Assembly (NCBI GenBank): GCA_024225035.1
Contig: JAAEMX010000305.1
Coordinates: 1-55,304 of the forward strand
Length of the DNA stretch: 55,304 bases
Origin: Lentisphaerota bacterium
GTDB lineage: Bacteria; Verrucomicrobiota; Lentisphaeria; Victivallales; Victivallaceae
Direction of reading: 5' to 3'
Part shown: in pieces, positions 1 through 8,700 of the stretch
Layout of the letters: every line of letters begins with the position of its first letter
Position numbering within the stretch: the stretch's first letter is position 1
Made by a program: the position numbers and the translations under genes
Notes under the pieces: generated by a model
The model's input: only the letters and a program-made list of their open reading frames with translations
Told to the model about the DNA's origin: nothing
The model's database searches: none

Positions 1-99
1 CATTTAGCCGATTTGGGCTGCAGGTTAACGGCTGGTTTAATTATAGAGCTTCCGGATTTGCCGGAGGTAGAACAAAACACGATTAGCTTATGGGATTAA
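1..99 (+). CDS. Phage tail protein X (gpX-like), C-terminal fragment
   Basis: The window opens inside a reading frame that runs 32 codons to TAA at 97-99. Its end (ELPDLPEVEQNTISLWD) has the LPD...LWD ending typical of P2 gpX-like baseplate/tail proteins, small LysM-type proteins encoded directly upstream of gene D. The next gene, a gpD homologue, starts two bases after the stop, which is the conserved X-D order of P2-like tail operons. Only the C-terminus is visible, so the assignment rests on this motif and on synteny. Confidence 0.75.
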   Translation, partial: HLADLGCRLTAGLIIELPDLPEVEQNTISLWD

Positions 100-100
100 T

Positions 101-1066
101 ATGGAATGTGCTTTTACAGTCAAAGCTGATAATCAGGATATTACTGATGTCATTCAGCGTCGTTTAATCTATTTAGATATAACTGATGAAAACGGTATCA
201 CTTCTGACTCTTTGAAACTCACTCTCCATGATTCCGATAATATCCAACTTCCCAGAAAAGGCGTAAAACTCTATGTCACCGTTGGCTATGCCGGAGCGCT
301 GATTCCCAAAGGTGCGTTTACCGTAGATAAAGTAACTTTGTCCGGTCTGCCACCTACCATGACAATTACCGCCCGGGGCGCTAATCTCAGTAGGGAACTC
401 AGAGAACCGAAGAATCGTTCATGGCATGAAGTTACCTTTAAGGAACTTTTAAATAGAATTGCTGGCGAGCATAATATGCAGTCTAAAATTCCAGATAATT
501 TAAAGAGTATCTACATTCCGCATACTGACCAGACCGACGAGTCTGACGCCCACTTCCTAACCCGGCTGGCGGCAGAACACAACGCTGTCCTCAAACCCAA
601 TGGCAATTATTTAATGCTGGTCAATATCGGTAAAAATAAGTCCAGCTCCGGGCGCGAATTACCCATGATTGTTATCAGAAATACTGAAGTCACCTCATGG
701 CGGGGTGAAATCCCCGATCGTGACCGTTATTCCTCAGTGGTGGCGACTTACACCGATAAAGTTCAAGGCAAAGAGGTTGCAATCAGAGCTGGTGAAGGTA
801 AGCCTGTCTGGAGGATACGGCGGAATTTTGTTGATCAGGACACAGCTAAGGCTGCCGCAGCTAGTCAGTTAAAGCGGCTTAACAGGCGAAATGCCAGTTT
901 GCATATAAACATGCCGGGCAAGCCGGAAGTCGCCGCAGAATCGCCCCTGTTAATCACAGGCTTGCGTGACGGCTTTAATGGCAAATGGAGCGCTAAAAAG
1001 GTTACCCACCGCTTAACCAGTAGCGGTATGACTACAGCAATAGAATGTGAACCTAAGGAGGAATAG
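101..1066 (+). CDS. Phage late control protein D (gpD-like tail hub protein)
   Basis: This 321-residue protein matches the gpD/late control gene D family, the tail-hub protein of P2-like contractile tails that connects baseplate and spike. Visible features are the N-terminal beta-rich segment with VGYAGALIPKGAFTVD, the middle segment SDAHFLTRLAAEHNAVL typical of the gpD/gp27-like fold, and a C-terminal segment rich in Arg and Ala before an ITGLRDGFNGKW motif. The length is normal for the family. It starts two bases after the gpX-like stop, so translation is probably coupled. It ends in TAG inside an AAGGAGG ribosome site that serves the next gene. This is the last recognisable structural gene of the tail operon in the window. 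Confidence 0.9.
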   Translation: MECAFTVKADNQDITDVIQRRLIYLDITDENGITSDSLKLTLHDSDNIQLPRKGVKLYVTVGYAGALIPKGAFTVDKVTLSGLPPTMTITARGANLSRELREPKNRSWHEVTFKELLNRIAGEHNMQSKIPDNLKSIYIPHTDQTDESDAHFLTRLAAEHNAVLKPNGNYLMLVNIGKNKSSSGRELPMIVIRNTEVTSWRGEIPDRDRYSSVVATYTDKVQGKEVAIRAGEGKPVWRIRRNFVDQDTAKAAAASQLKRLNRRNASLHINMPGKPEVAAESPLLITGLRDGFNGKWSAKKVTHRLTSSGMTTAIECEPKEE

Positions 1067-1069
1067 ACT

Positions 1070-1477
1070 ATGGCTACTTTAAAACAAATTAGAAAACTCA
1101 AAGCAACTATTCACGAGTATGACCTCGAAGCTCCTGACAATTTTTTTCTCTGCACTGATAAAGAGCTTGCTGCAATGTACAACGGTGCTGGGCCAGACTG
1201 GCTTGGCGACTGGGGTAGAGAAAGACTTACCTCACGACTGGACTTGTTTGAAGCGGCGTTCTTAGTGCATGACTTTGAATATGCCTGCAGCGACCATACG
1301 GAGGAAGGTTTTGACGATGCTAATAAACGTATGTGGCAGAATATGCGTAAAATCATCTTTGCCGTCTACAGCTGGCGCAAAATATCCAACTGGGATAATA
1401 TCGCATACTGGTTAGTTAAAGCATTTACTGCTTACCGTGCCTGTGCTCGACTCGGTTGGTCAGCATGGCTGGATTAA
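1070..1477 (+). CDS. Small phage protein with phospholipase A2-like motifs
   Basis: This is a 135-residue protein with ATG at 1070 preceded by AAGGAGG. I do not recognise a named family by full-length similarity, but three elements occur in phospholipase A2 order: a glycine-rich loop YNGAGPDW (about residues 37-44) like a Ca2+-binding loop, then FLVHDFEYA (about 65-73) containing the HDxxY dyad pattern of PLA2 and parvovirus VP1 enzymes, then an aspartate-rich helix FDDANKRMW (about 81-89). The disulfides of secreted PLA2 are absent, as in prokaryotic and viral forms. It lies between the tail gene D and two envelope-type genes, so a role in lysis or entry is plausible. The enzymatic assignment is inference from motifs. 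Confidence 0.5.
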   Translation: MATLKQIRKLKATIHEYDLEAPDNFFLCTDKELAAMYNGAGPDWLGDWGRERLTSRLDLFEAAFLVHDFEYACSDHTEEGFDDANKRMWQNMRKIIFAVYSWRKISNWDNIAYWLVKAFTAYRACARLGWSAWLD

Positions 1478-1487
1478 AGGAGGCGTT

Positions 1488-1772
1488 ATGGAAAAATCAT
1501 TTAAAATTATCATCGGAGTGTTTTCCTTTCTAAGTACAGTAATTATTGCCATTATCGGCTTTGAGCTACACCAAAATTCCCGAATGGCGGATGCTGAAGT
1601 TATTATGTCTGCCCACGGTGTCAGAGTTAATCACTTGGAAAAGACTACAGAGGAAATTAAGTCCGTTAGACGAGACGTTGCGGCAGTGCGGGAACAGCTC
1701 GCCAGAATCGCCGTTATCCTTGAACAGAACAGCAATAAATACTATAGGAGAGATAAAAATGAATATCAATAA
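1488..1772 (+). CDS. Small membrane protein with coiled coil; candidate inner-membrane spanin
   Basis: The best start is ATG 1488, seven bases downstream of AAAGGAGG; an earlier in-frame start at 1437 lies inside the preceding gene and has no such site. The 94-residue product has one N-terminal membrane segment (about residues 5-23, IIIGVFSFLSTVIIAIIGF), then a charged alpha-helical tail rich in Glu, Arg and Val that should form a coiled coil. Its last 14 bases overlap the start of a lipoprotein gene. An N-terminal anchor with periplasmic coiled coil next to an overlapping lipoprotein is the arrangement of two-component spanins (Rz/Rz1), which fuse inner and outer membranes at lysis. A holin-like or generic tail-locus membrane protein is the alternative. 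Confidence 0.55.
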   Translation: MEKSFKIIIGVFSFLSTVIIAIIGFELHQNSRMADAEVIMSAHGVRVNHLEKTTEEIKSVRRDVAAVREQLARIAVILEQNSNKYYRRDKNEYQ

Positions 1773-2109
1773 AGCTATTATGATCGTGCCCTTTGCGCTG
1801 GCACTGGTTATCAGTTCCGGCTGTAATGCCATTCGACATAAGTCATTCAGGGTCGTTACCAGTGGGACTGGCGGCAAGATGACTACGACTGACTCAACTG
1901 GCAGTGGTACTACGCCAACCCCATCGGTAATCATCAGGTCTTATTACTCAAGCATTACCACTATACCACCGGGTACTAAAGCCAAATACAAAGCTAAATC
2001 TTATGAGCTCTTTTCTGGAAATCCACTTTTTGAAGAAGTGATGGAGATCGATACCACCAACGGTAAAGTGGAAATTACTGAAAAGAAAGTCGAGTATAAT
2101 AGGGATTGA
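1759..2109 (+). CDS. Small phage lipoprotein; candidate outer-membrane spanin
   Basis: The ATG at 1759 follows TAGGAG at 1745-1750 and overlaps the upstream membrane protein by 14 bases. The 116-residue product has a lipoprotein-type signal (MNINKAIMIVPFALALVISSGC, with Cys22 after a slightly weak SSG lipobox). The mature chain is rich in Ser, Thr and Gly and has a short proline-containing stretch. No enzyme motif is visible. Overlap with a single-TM coiled-coil protein supports the role of outer-membrane partner of a spanin pair. At 116 residues it is longer than the lambda Rz1 protein. It is the last gene of the phage block, and a terminator hairpin follows at 2172. Confidence 0.55.
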   Translation: MNINKAIMIVPFALALVISSGCNAIRHKSFRVVTSGTGGKMTTTDSTGSGTTPTPSVIIRSYYSSITTIPPGTKAKYKAKSYELFSGNPLFEEVMEIDTTNGKVEITEKKVEYNRD

Positions 2110-2171
2110 ACATTATGTATTTAACCATGTCTAAAATCAAAGAATGTTTCCTCTCTCTCCTCCTTTTGCTG

Positions 2172-2204
2172 AACCTCCCGTCCCCACGGAAGGTTTATTT
2201 TTTA
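2172..2204 (+). terminator. Rho-independent terminator closing the phage operon
   Basis: The stem is AACCTcCCG at 2172-2180 pairing with CGGaAGGTT at 2187-2195 with one mismatch and a 6-base loop, followed by TATTTTTTTA. It lies 62 bases after the last phage-type stop codon and marks the end of the tail/lysis transcript. Confidence 0.75.
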
Positions 2205-2440
2205 TACACTGCATGTCTATATTCGATCTTTTTAGAATTTATTAACTAACTTGTTGTTGTTCAGAAAGAAGTGATATTTACAAAAGATACTTAGTCTGCT
2301 AATTCTCTTATTTCTGCTTAAGCAACTTGGAAAAGATGTGTAGAGATGCTATTTTAAAAGTTTGCCGAGGGTATAAATAAGTTTATGTCTTCATTGAGTG
2401 GGCATTATTCCCAAGGTTAGTAAATTGAATTTATATAGTG

Positions 2441-2477
2441 AACTTTCCTGAAAATTCTTCAGGGGAGTTTTTTTTTT
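2441..2477 (+). terminator. Terminator-like hairpin in the sulP leader (possible attenuator)
   Basis: AACTTTCCTGAA at 2441-2452 pairs with TTCAGGGGAGTT at 2458-2469 (two G-U pairs, 5-base loop), and the stem runs into ten consecutive T. It ends only 30 bases before the sulP start codon and 11 bases before its AAGGAG site, so it would stop transcription just ahead of the gene. The phage operon already has its own terminator at 2172. The remaining leader (about 2205-2440) has no recognisable gene. I cannot match it to a known riboswitch class. Confidence 0.7.
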
Positions 2478-2507
2478 AGCAAAAAAACAAGGAGATTTTT
2501 AGATTTA

Positions 2508-4073
2508 ATGTTTGGTTTTAAGAAGTTGAAGTTTTCAAACGGGAAAAATGATTTTCTGTCCGGTCTAACAGTAGCACTTGCGTTGGTACCAGAAGCAATT
2601 GCTTTTGCTTTCGTCTGTAATATATCCCCACTAACCGGCTTGTATGCCGCCTTTATCGTTGGACTTGTGACTTCGGTACTGGGAGGTCGACCTGGAATGA
2701 TATCCGGGGCAACTGGAGCTGTGGCTGTAGTATTAGCATCTTTGGTACTTGAGCATGGGGTAGAGTATTTATTTGCAGCTGTGGTTTTGATGGGAGTACT
2801 GCAACTGATGGCGGGGATATTCCGTATTGGAAAATTTGTTCGTTTGATTCCGCATCCAGTTATGCTGGGATTTGTTAATGGACTGGCTATTGTCATATTT
2901 TTGGCTCAACTTTCCCAGTTTAAAAATGGGACTGGAGCAGACGCAACATGGATGAGCGGATTGGATTTAGGGGTTATGCTGGGGTTGGTAATACTTACTA
3001 TGGTGATCTGTTTCTTTCTGCCTAAGTTGACTAAGGCGATGCCGGCGTCTCTTGTTGCGATTATTGTTGTGACATTGATTGCTATAGGTTTAAGTTCGGC
3101 CAATGTTTACCATTGCCGCACGGTAATAGACTTTGTAAAAATGCTTGATCCTAATGTCAGCACACTTAAGGGTGGGTTGCCTGCGTTTCATTTTCCACAA
3201 GTGCCTTTTACTATGGAAACTTTAAAAATTATCTTCCCTTACTCGGTACTTGCCGCAGCAGTAGGACTAATTGAATCCTTACTGACTTTAACATTGGTTG
3301 ATGAGATTACAGAAACCAGAGGACAGGGGAATCGTGAATGCCTTGGACAGGGTACTGCTAACCTTATTTGCGGTTTTTTTAGCGCAATGGGTGGTTGTGC
3401 TATGATCGGGCAAAGCATGATTAACATCAAATCAGGAGGGCGCGGACGTCTTTCCGGTATAACTGCTGCTGTCGCTCTTTTAGCTTTTGTGGTGGTTGGC
3501 TCAAGCTTCATAGAAGTTATTCCTGTGGCGGCTCTTGTAGGGGTTATGTTTATGGTAGTCATAAGCACTTTTGAGTGGTCTAGTATCAGAATTATGAAAA
3601 AAATCCCTAAAACAGATGCTTTTATTATAATTCTGGTTTCTGGAATCACCGTGTTTGAAGATTTAGCCATTGCTGTTTTGGTGGGAGTGATTGTTTCCGC
3701 ACTGGTTTTTGCCTGGAAGAAAGGAAGCCGTATCGAAATTCATTCTGAAACAAATCAGGAAGGGTCCAAAGTTTATCACTTAAGAGGACAGCTGTTTTTC
3801 GGATCAGCACGCAACTTTTCAGATTTGTTTAATCCGGCAGAGGATCCGGATGATGTAATTATTGATTTTCATTACTCCAGGGTGCATGATCATTCAGGAA
3901 TTGAAGCAATAAATGCGTTAGCAGAACGCTATACTCGGTTAGGAAAGACTTTGCATTTGATAGATCTTAGTCCTGAGTGTGCACGCTTGCTCAATATTGC
4001 TGGTGATATGGTCGAAGTTAAGATACATGAAGACCTAAAGGCCTGGCACATTGCGACAGATCGTTTGGCGTAG
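2508..4073 (+). CDS. SulP-family anion transporter (BicA-like) with C-terminal STAS domain
   Basis: The 521-residue inner-membrane protein has the SulP architecture: about a dozen hydrophobic segments from residue 17 to about 400 and a C-terminal cytoplasmic STAS domain (about 420-515). Family motifs include LSGLTVALALVPEAIAFAFV near the N-terminus, GMISGATGAVAVVLASLV and LIPHPVMLGFVNGLAI. SulP proteins carry sulfate, bicarbonate or other anions, usually with Na+ or H+. The sequence resembles the bicarbonate-type BicA branch, but the substrate cannot be fixed by eye. AAGGAG at 2489-2494 precedes ATG 2508. A terminator-like hairpin just upstream suggests transcriptional attenuation. It converges on the lipase gene across a shared terminator. 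Confidence 0.88.
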   Translation: MFGFKKLKFSNGKNDFLSGLTVALALVPEAIAFAFVCNISPLTGLYAAFIVGLVTSVLGGRPGMISGATGAVAVVLASLVLEHGVEYLFAAVVLMGVLQLMAGIFRIGKFVRLIPHPVMLGFVNGLAIVIFLAQLSQFKNGTGADATWMSGLDLGVMLGLVILTMVICFFLPKLTKAMPASLVAIIVVTLIAIGLSSANVYHCRTVIDFVKMLDPNVSTLKGGLPAFHFPQVPFTMETLKIIFPYSVLAAAVGLIESLLTLTLVDEITETRGQGNRECLGQGTANLICGFFSAMGGCAMIGQSMINIKSGGRGRLSGITAAVALLAFVVVGSSFIEVIPVAALVGVMFMVVISTFEWSSIRIMKKIPKTDAFIIILVSGITVFEDLAIAVLVGVIVSALVFAWKKGSRIEIHSETNQEGSKVYHLRGQLFFGSARNFSDLFNPAEDPDDVIIDFHYSRVHDHSGIEAINALAERYTRLGKTLHLIDLSPECARLLNIAGDMVEVKIHEDLKAWHIATDRLA

Positions 4074-4087
4074 ATGATATAAAATAT

Positions 4088-4113
4088 AAAGGAGCTGTAA
4101 AAACAGCTCCTTT
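4088..4113. terminator. Bidirectional terminator between sulP and the lipase gene
   Basis: This is a perfect 11-bp stem, AAAGGAGCTGT (4088-4098) with ACAGCTCCTTT (4103-4113), and an AAAA loop. It lies 14 bases after the sulP stop and 8 bases beyond the stop of the convergent minus-strand gene, and short A and T runs flank both sides. Confidence 0.8.
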
Positions 4114-4121
4114 ATTTGTGC

Positions 4122-5630
4122 TTATTTTGCAGGGTGTTTAGCTTCTTTTAGATATTTACGAAGCTTGCTTTGTTTCGGGGTAGGGAATGACAGCAGGTAG
4201 TATGATACATTATCACCAAATGCATAACTTTCGGTGATTCCCATATGAGCTGCCTTAAGATGAATTACAGCTCTCCAGTTAATTGGAGACTGCATAAAAG
4301 GAACCCATTCACGCCCTTCACGCTCATCCATTCTGGCACTTGATGCAAGAACTTTGCCGTCTCCAGCTTCGTATTTTATTACTTTGAGTTTTCCGGTTTT
4401 TGGGTCGACTTCAGCCTGTCTGCTGGTTTTTACTGCATCGCCTGCAAACAGAATCATTGCCACGTCTTTAGGTGGAATCTCATAAACACGCATTGCTTCT
4501 GTAAATTGCTTGGCTCTTTTAAGACACTTTGCAAGATGATCAATTGCAATCATGTACCTTTGGCTTTTCTTTTTTACGTCAGGAAGCATTATTTTGAGGT
4601 ACTTATCTTGATTTGGGTTAGCCAGCCCCCATTTATATTTTATCCATGTCTTAAGATCAAACATATCAACGTTTTTACCGGTGCCTTTTTCAATAACTGA
4701 TCTGGTACTGGTAAGCGGCAGCATCTGATAGTAGGTGGCAAATGTGCCTATAATTGATGGCGGGTAAATTGGTGTGCGTGGGTCTATCTGTAGTCCGTTA
4801 ACGAGTTCCATACAAGTATCAAGATAACCTGCGTTAGGTGTTCCGACAATGATCAATTTATCAATATACTTGCTGCCTTTCCAATCCAGTTCAGGTAAAG
4901 AACCATCTTCAGGCAGGTCGTCACCGCCATATCTCAGATAATATCTTGACAGTAGACCTCCCATAGAATGGGCGATAATATCGAACTGAACATCAAAGTT
5001 TTTGAGACCGTAAAGCTTTTCATACTTATGCTGCAGGTATTTCCGTTTTATGCTTATAAAATGGTCCAGCCTTTTCGCATTTTCAGGCAAATCGCGCCGC
5101 CAGTCATAATAGAAAGTGAACATGGAGTAAAAGTTTTTACCTTTTGGAAGCGGTCTATGGGATGGAACATATCCAGCCTTTGTCAGTATTTCTATCATCT
5201 TGTTGTAAGCATTTAAGTGAAACTGAACTCCAAGCATTTGTACGTTAAATTGCGAAAGCAGCTTGTAGGCATAAACATTATCTTTTAATTGATCAAGCTT
5301 TTTACCCTTGCCCATGGGATGACTTAACTGGTGAAGGTGGTTATTTGAATATCCGTTCAAGGCTTCCCTGCCGGAGAAATTTCCCCATACATTTTTACCT
5401 GTAACATGGTTTTTAAGCCTTGCGCCAAGAAAGCCATGAATAACAATAACTGGATTTCTGGCAGGGCCTTCATAAGCGGCTGACTTTCTTGCAATGTTAC
5501 CGAAAAGTGGTTTGTCGTAAACTTTTGCTGAATTATAAGATCCTACTGAAGGATCAGTCGAGTTACATCCTGATAGTGCTGCAGCTACAAAGATTGCAGC
5601 GCTCGTCAATAAAAACTGATATTTTCCCAT
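4122..5630 (-). CDS. Lipase-like lipoprotein, LCAT/alpha-beta hydrolase family
   Basis: The 502-residue protein starts with a lipoprotein signal (AAALSGC, Cys22), so it is probably lipid-anchored in the envelope. The mature part is an alpha/beta hydrolase: NPVIVIHGFLGARL gives the oxyanion-hole region, and HSMGG gives the nucleophile elbow with Ser222. The layout resembles the lecithin:cholesterol acyltransferase/phospholipase branch. A late His (about 470, in KAAHMG) could complete the triad. AGGAT precedes the ATG. The gene stands alone between convergent sulP and the histidine kinase gene. Substrate is unknown; phospholipid or another ester is likely. Confidence 0.75.
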   Translation of the reverse strand: MGKYQFLLTSAAIFVAAALSGCNSTDPSVGSYNSAKVYDKPLFGNIARKSAAYEGPARNPVIVIHGFLGARLKNHVTGKNVWGNFSGREALNGYSNNHLHQLSHPMGKGKKLDQLKDNVYAYKLLSQFNVQMLGVQFHLNAYNKMIEILTKAGYVPSHRPLPKGKNFYSMFTFYYDWRRDLPENAKRLDHFISIKRKYLQHKYEKLYGLKNFDVQFDIIAHSMGGLLSRYYLRYGGDDLPEDGSLPELDWKGSKYIDKLIIVGTPNAGYLDTCMELVNGLQIDPRTPIYPPSIIGTFATYYQMLPLTSTRSVIEKGTGKNVDMFDLKTWIKYKWGLANPNQDKYLKIMLPDVKKKSQRYMIAIDHLAKCLKRAKQFTEAMRVYEIPPKDVAMILFAGDAVKTSRQAEVDPKTGKLKVIKYEAGDGKVLASSARMDEREGREWVPFMQSPINWRAVIHLKAAHMGITESYAFGDNVSYYLLSFPTPKQSKLRKYLKEAKHPAK

Positions 5631-5781
5631 ATCCCATCCTAAAATATTATATTTTGATTTGAATTCTAATATTAAAAATATAATATGTCAGTGATTTAAT
5701 ACAAAAGGAAATAAGAAAAAAATTAAAACACAATAAATTTTTATTTATGGATAATTAAAAAATCAGGGAGTATTGTCAGAG

Positions 5782-8700
5782 TTACTTCTTAGAAGAGAGC
5801 AAGTCTATAATTTCTTCATACGCAAATCTGTCAGCAAGTCCAATTAGCATTTCTATTTGACATTGTTCAATGGGGGAATTCTTGACTAACTTTTTGAATT
5901 CTGCCTGTTTGCCGTTTTGGATTGCGTTAATCATTTCTTTTTTGTGTTGCTCAGAAAGCTTCAGAATGCTACTGCATTCCTGAGAAATTGGTTTTTCGGT
6001 GGGCTCAGTTGTTTTCTTATCAAACTTGCAGCCGAGAAGTCTTTCCAGGGCAAAGAGGATATCTTCCTGCCTGTATGGCTTACAAATGTATTCATCAGAA
6101 CACTTACTGATGAGCTTATGCTTATGAGATTCCATTGCGCTGGCGGTTACTATTATAATAGGCGTGCTTGATATGTCTTTAATTTTTGATGCAGCTGTTA
6201 GACCATCCATTTCAGGCATGTGCTGATCAAGCAGAACTGCGTCATACTGGTTTTTCTTGAATTCTTCCAAAGCAATTTTTCCATTTTCAACCTGACTTAC
6301 ATCAAAACCAAATGCCTTGAGCATTTCAGTTAAAACCTGCCGGTTTGTGTCGTTATCATCGGCAACAAGAATATTATATTTTTTCTCAGTTTTGGCTAAT
6401 CCGATAATTTCAACTTTTTCTTTCTTTTTTTCTTTGCTCTTGATCTGCTGGCCTATTTTGGCAGAGAATTGAAATGAAAAGCTGCTTCCCAGTTCCTCGG
6501 TACTGGTGACCGTTATATCTCCGCCCATAAGTTTAGCGTATTGCAGACTGATTGGCAGACCAAGCCCTGTGCCTTCTTGCCAGTGGTCTCTGTCCGCCTG
6601 TTCAAATGGGGCAAATATTATATTAAGCTGATCTTGAGAAATTCCGCATCCAGTATCATTTACTTCAATTATAAAAATCTGGTGATCAGTATCATTAGGA
6701 ATTTCTGATTTACGTGAATAGGCTTTGATTTCAACGCCGCCTTTGTTGGTGAATTTGACAGCGTTGCCTATCAAATTAATCATTATTTGTCTGATTTTTC
6801 CGGCGTCAGCAATAATGAATTCAGGAATTTTTTTTGCAATATTTAGCTTGAGCCACAGATTTTTATCCTCTGTCCTGATCTTGAACATTGCAGCCATGTC
6901 TTCAAGCATATCCTTAAGATTGAACTCTGTTCTGGTAATTTTACTTCTTCCTGCTTCAATTTTAGATATTTCCAGAACGTCATTAATCAAAGCAAGGAGA
7001 TGTTCTCCGCTGCGATTTATTACATCCAGGTTATGTCCTTGCTGTTCAGTCAAATTTGAGTCTCTGCGCATTAACTGAGTAAAGCCTAATATGGCATTCA
7101 TTGGAGTTCTTATCTCATGACTCATCATTGAAAGAAAACTGCTTTTTGCTTTGCTGGCTGCATTAGCTTTGTCAACAGCATTCTTAAGTTCAATTGTGCG
7201 TTCTGTAACTCTCTGTTCCAGAATGTTATGAGCGGTTTTAAGCTCATGCTCATAATTTTTTCTACGATTAATGTCAAAGATAATTCCTTCAATAGCCAAA
7301 AGCTTTCCTTCTATAGAGTATACGCCGACTCCACGTTCATTAACCCACTTAATATCTCCGGATTTGGTGTTGATTCGATATTCCAAGTCAAAAGACTTGT
7401 GTTTTTCTATAGCAATTTGAACTTGATCCCAAACCTTGTCACGGTCTTCAGTGAAGATGAGGTAATTAAAAGATTGTACACGGTTAAAAAGCAGTTCACT
7501 CGTTCTATAACCAGTTAGAGGCAGGCAGCCTTCGCTTACAAACTCCATTGTCCAAGTGGAATCGTTTTTACAATGGTGAACCATGCCGGGAACATTCTGG
7601 CTCATATTAAAAAAGCGTCTTTCGCTTTCGCGAAGAGCTTCTGTCGCCTGTTTTTGCTCGGTTATATCACGAACAATTGCCTGTACGTAATGCTTGTTGT
7701 TAAGTTCCAGCTGGTTAAGTGCTACTTCTACGTCAAAAAGAGTGCCGTTCTTTTTTACATGGCGCCAGTTAAACCGTTGCGGCTCACCTTCCAGGGCAGC
7801 CGTAATGTATTGATGAGCCAGCGCTTCGGCATTAGTTAATAAAAACTGTTCTTTCGCAGTGAATTCGAGTGGAGATTTTTTGGCAATTTCTTTTTTATTC
7901 TCCAATCCGAACATTTTCAAGGCTTTCTGGTTACAGTCAATAATCAGTTCATTTTCTATAAGCAAAATGCCATCATTTGCTGTTTCAAATAGAGTGCGGT
8001 ATTTTTTTTCACTTTTACGGAGCGCTTCTGCTGCCTTTTCTGTTATAGCGATATTAATTTTGCGGAGTGGAGTTACTATTGATTTTGCCGTTAAAAGAGC
8101 GACAACTGAAACAATACCTATAGCCAACAGACCTGAAAGCAGGAACCATTTTTCCAAACGGTATACAGGTTGAAAAGCGTAGGATTTGTCAATCTTTACA
8201 ACGATTCCCCAATCCAGGTCAGGCAGGTAGCGCCAGTCGGCAAGGACATCATTATTGCGATAATCTTTGAAATAGCCAAAACCTGTAGATTTGTGTAGCG
8301 CGAAAGACATTGGGATTTCAGCCTTCATATCAATTTTTTTTACACTAATCGGCGGGTTTCCTTCAGGATCAGGACAAATAAAGTAACCAACATCATTATA
8401 CCTGCTTCCAATTAAAAGTTCGCCTTTTGAGCCCAGCACTTTAGTGTTGTTTATGATATTGCTAATTTCATCAGAATTGATTTTGGCGGCTAATATTCCA
8501 GCAAATTTATTATTAATCTTCACCCATGAGGTTACGTAGGCATATGGTTTTTGAGAAAGTTTTTCCGGAATAAAATTGGTCATTGCACTGCTTGACGCTT
8601 TTCCTTTTTCATAGGCATGGCGCAACTTTGCATCTTTTAGCTTGTCTTCAGCCAGATTCAGGCCAATCAAATTTTTATCTTCCAGTGAAAAGAGGACTTT

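Noticed and set aside
2114..2248. 44-codon frame just after the phage lipoprotein (MYLTMSKIKECFLS...)
   Set aside because: It runs through the terminator hairpin at 2172-2204 and has no ribosome site.
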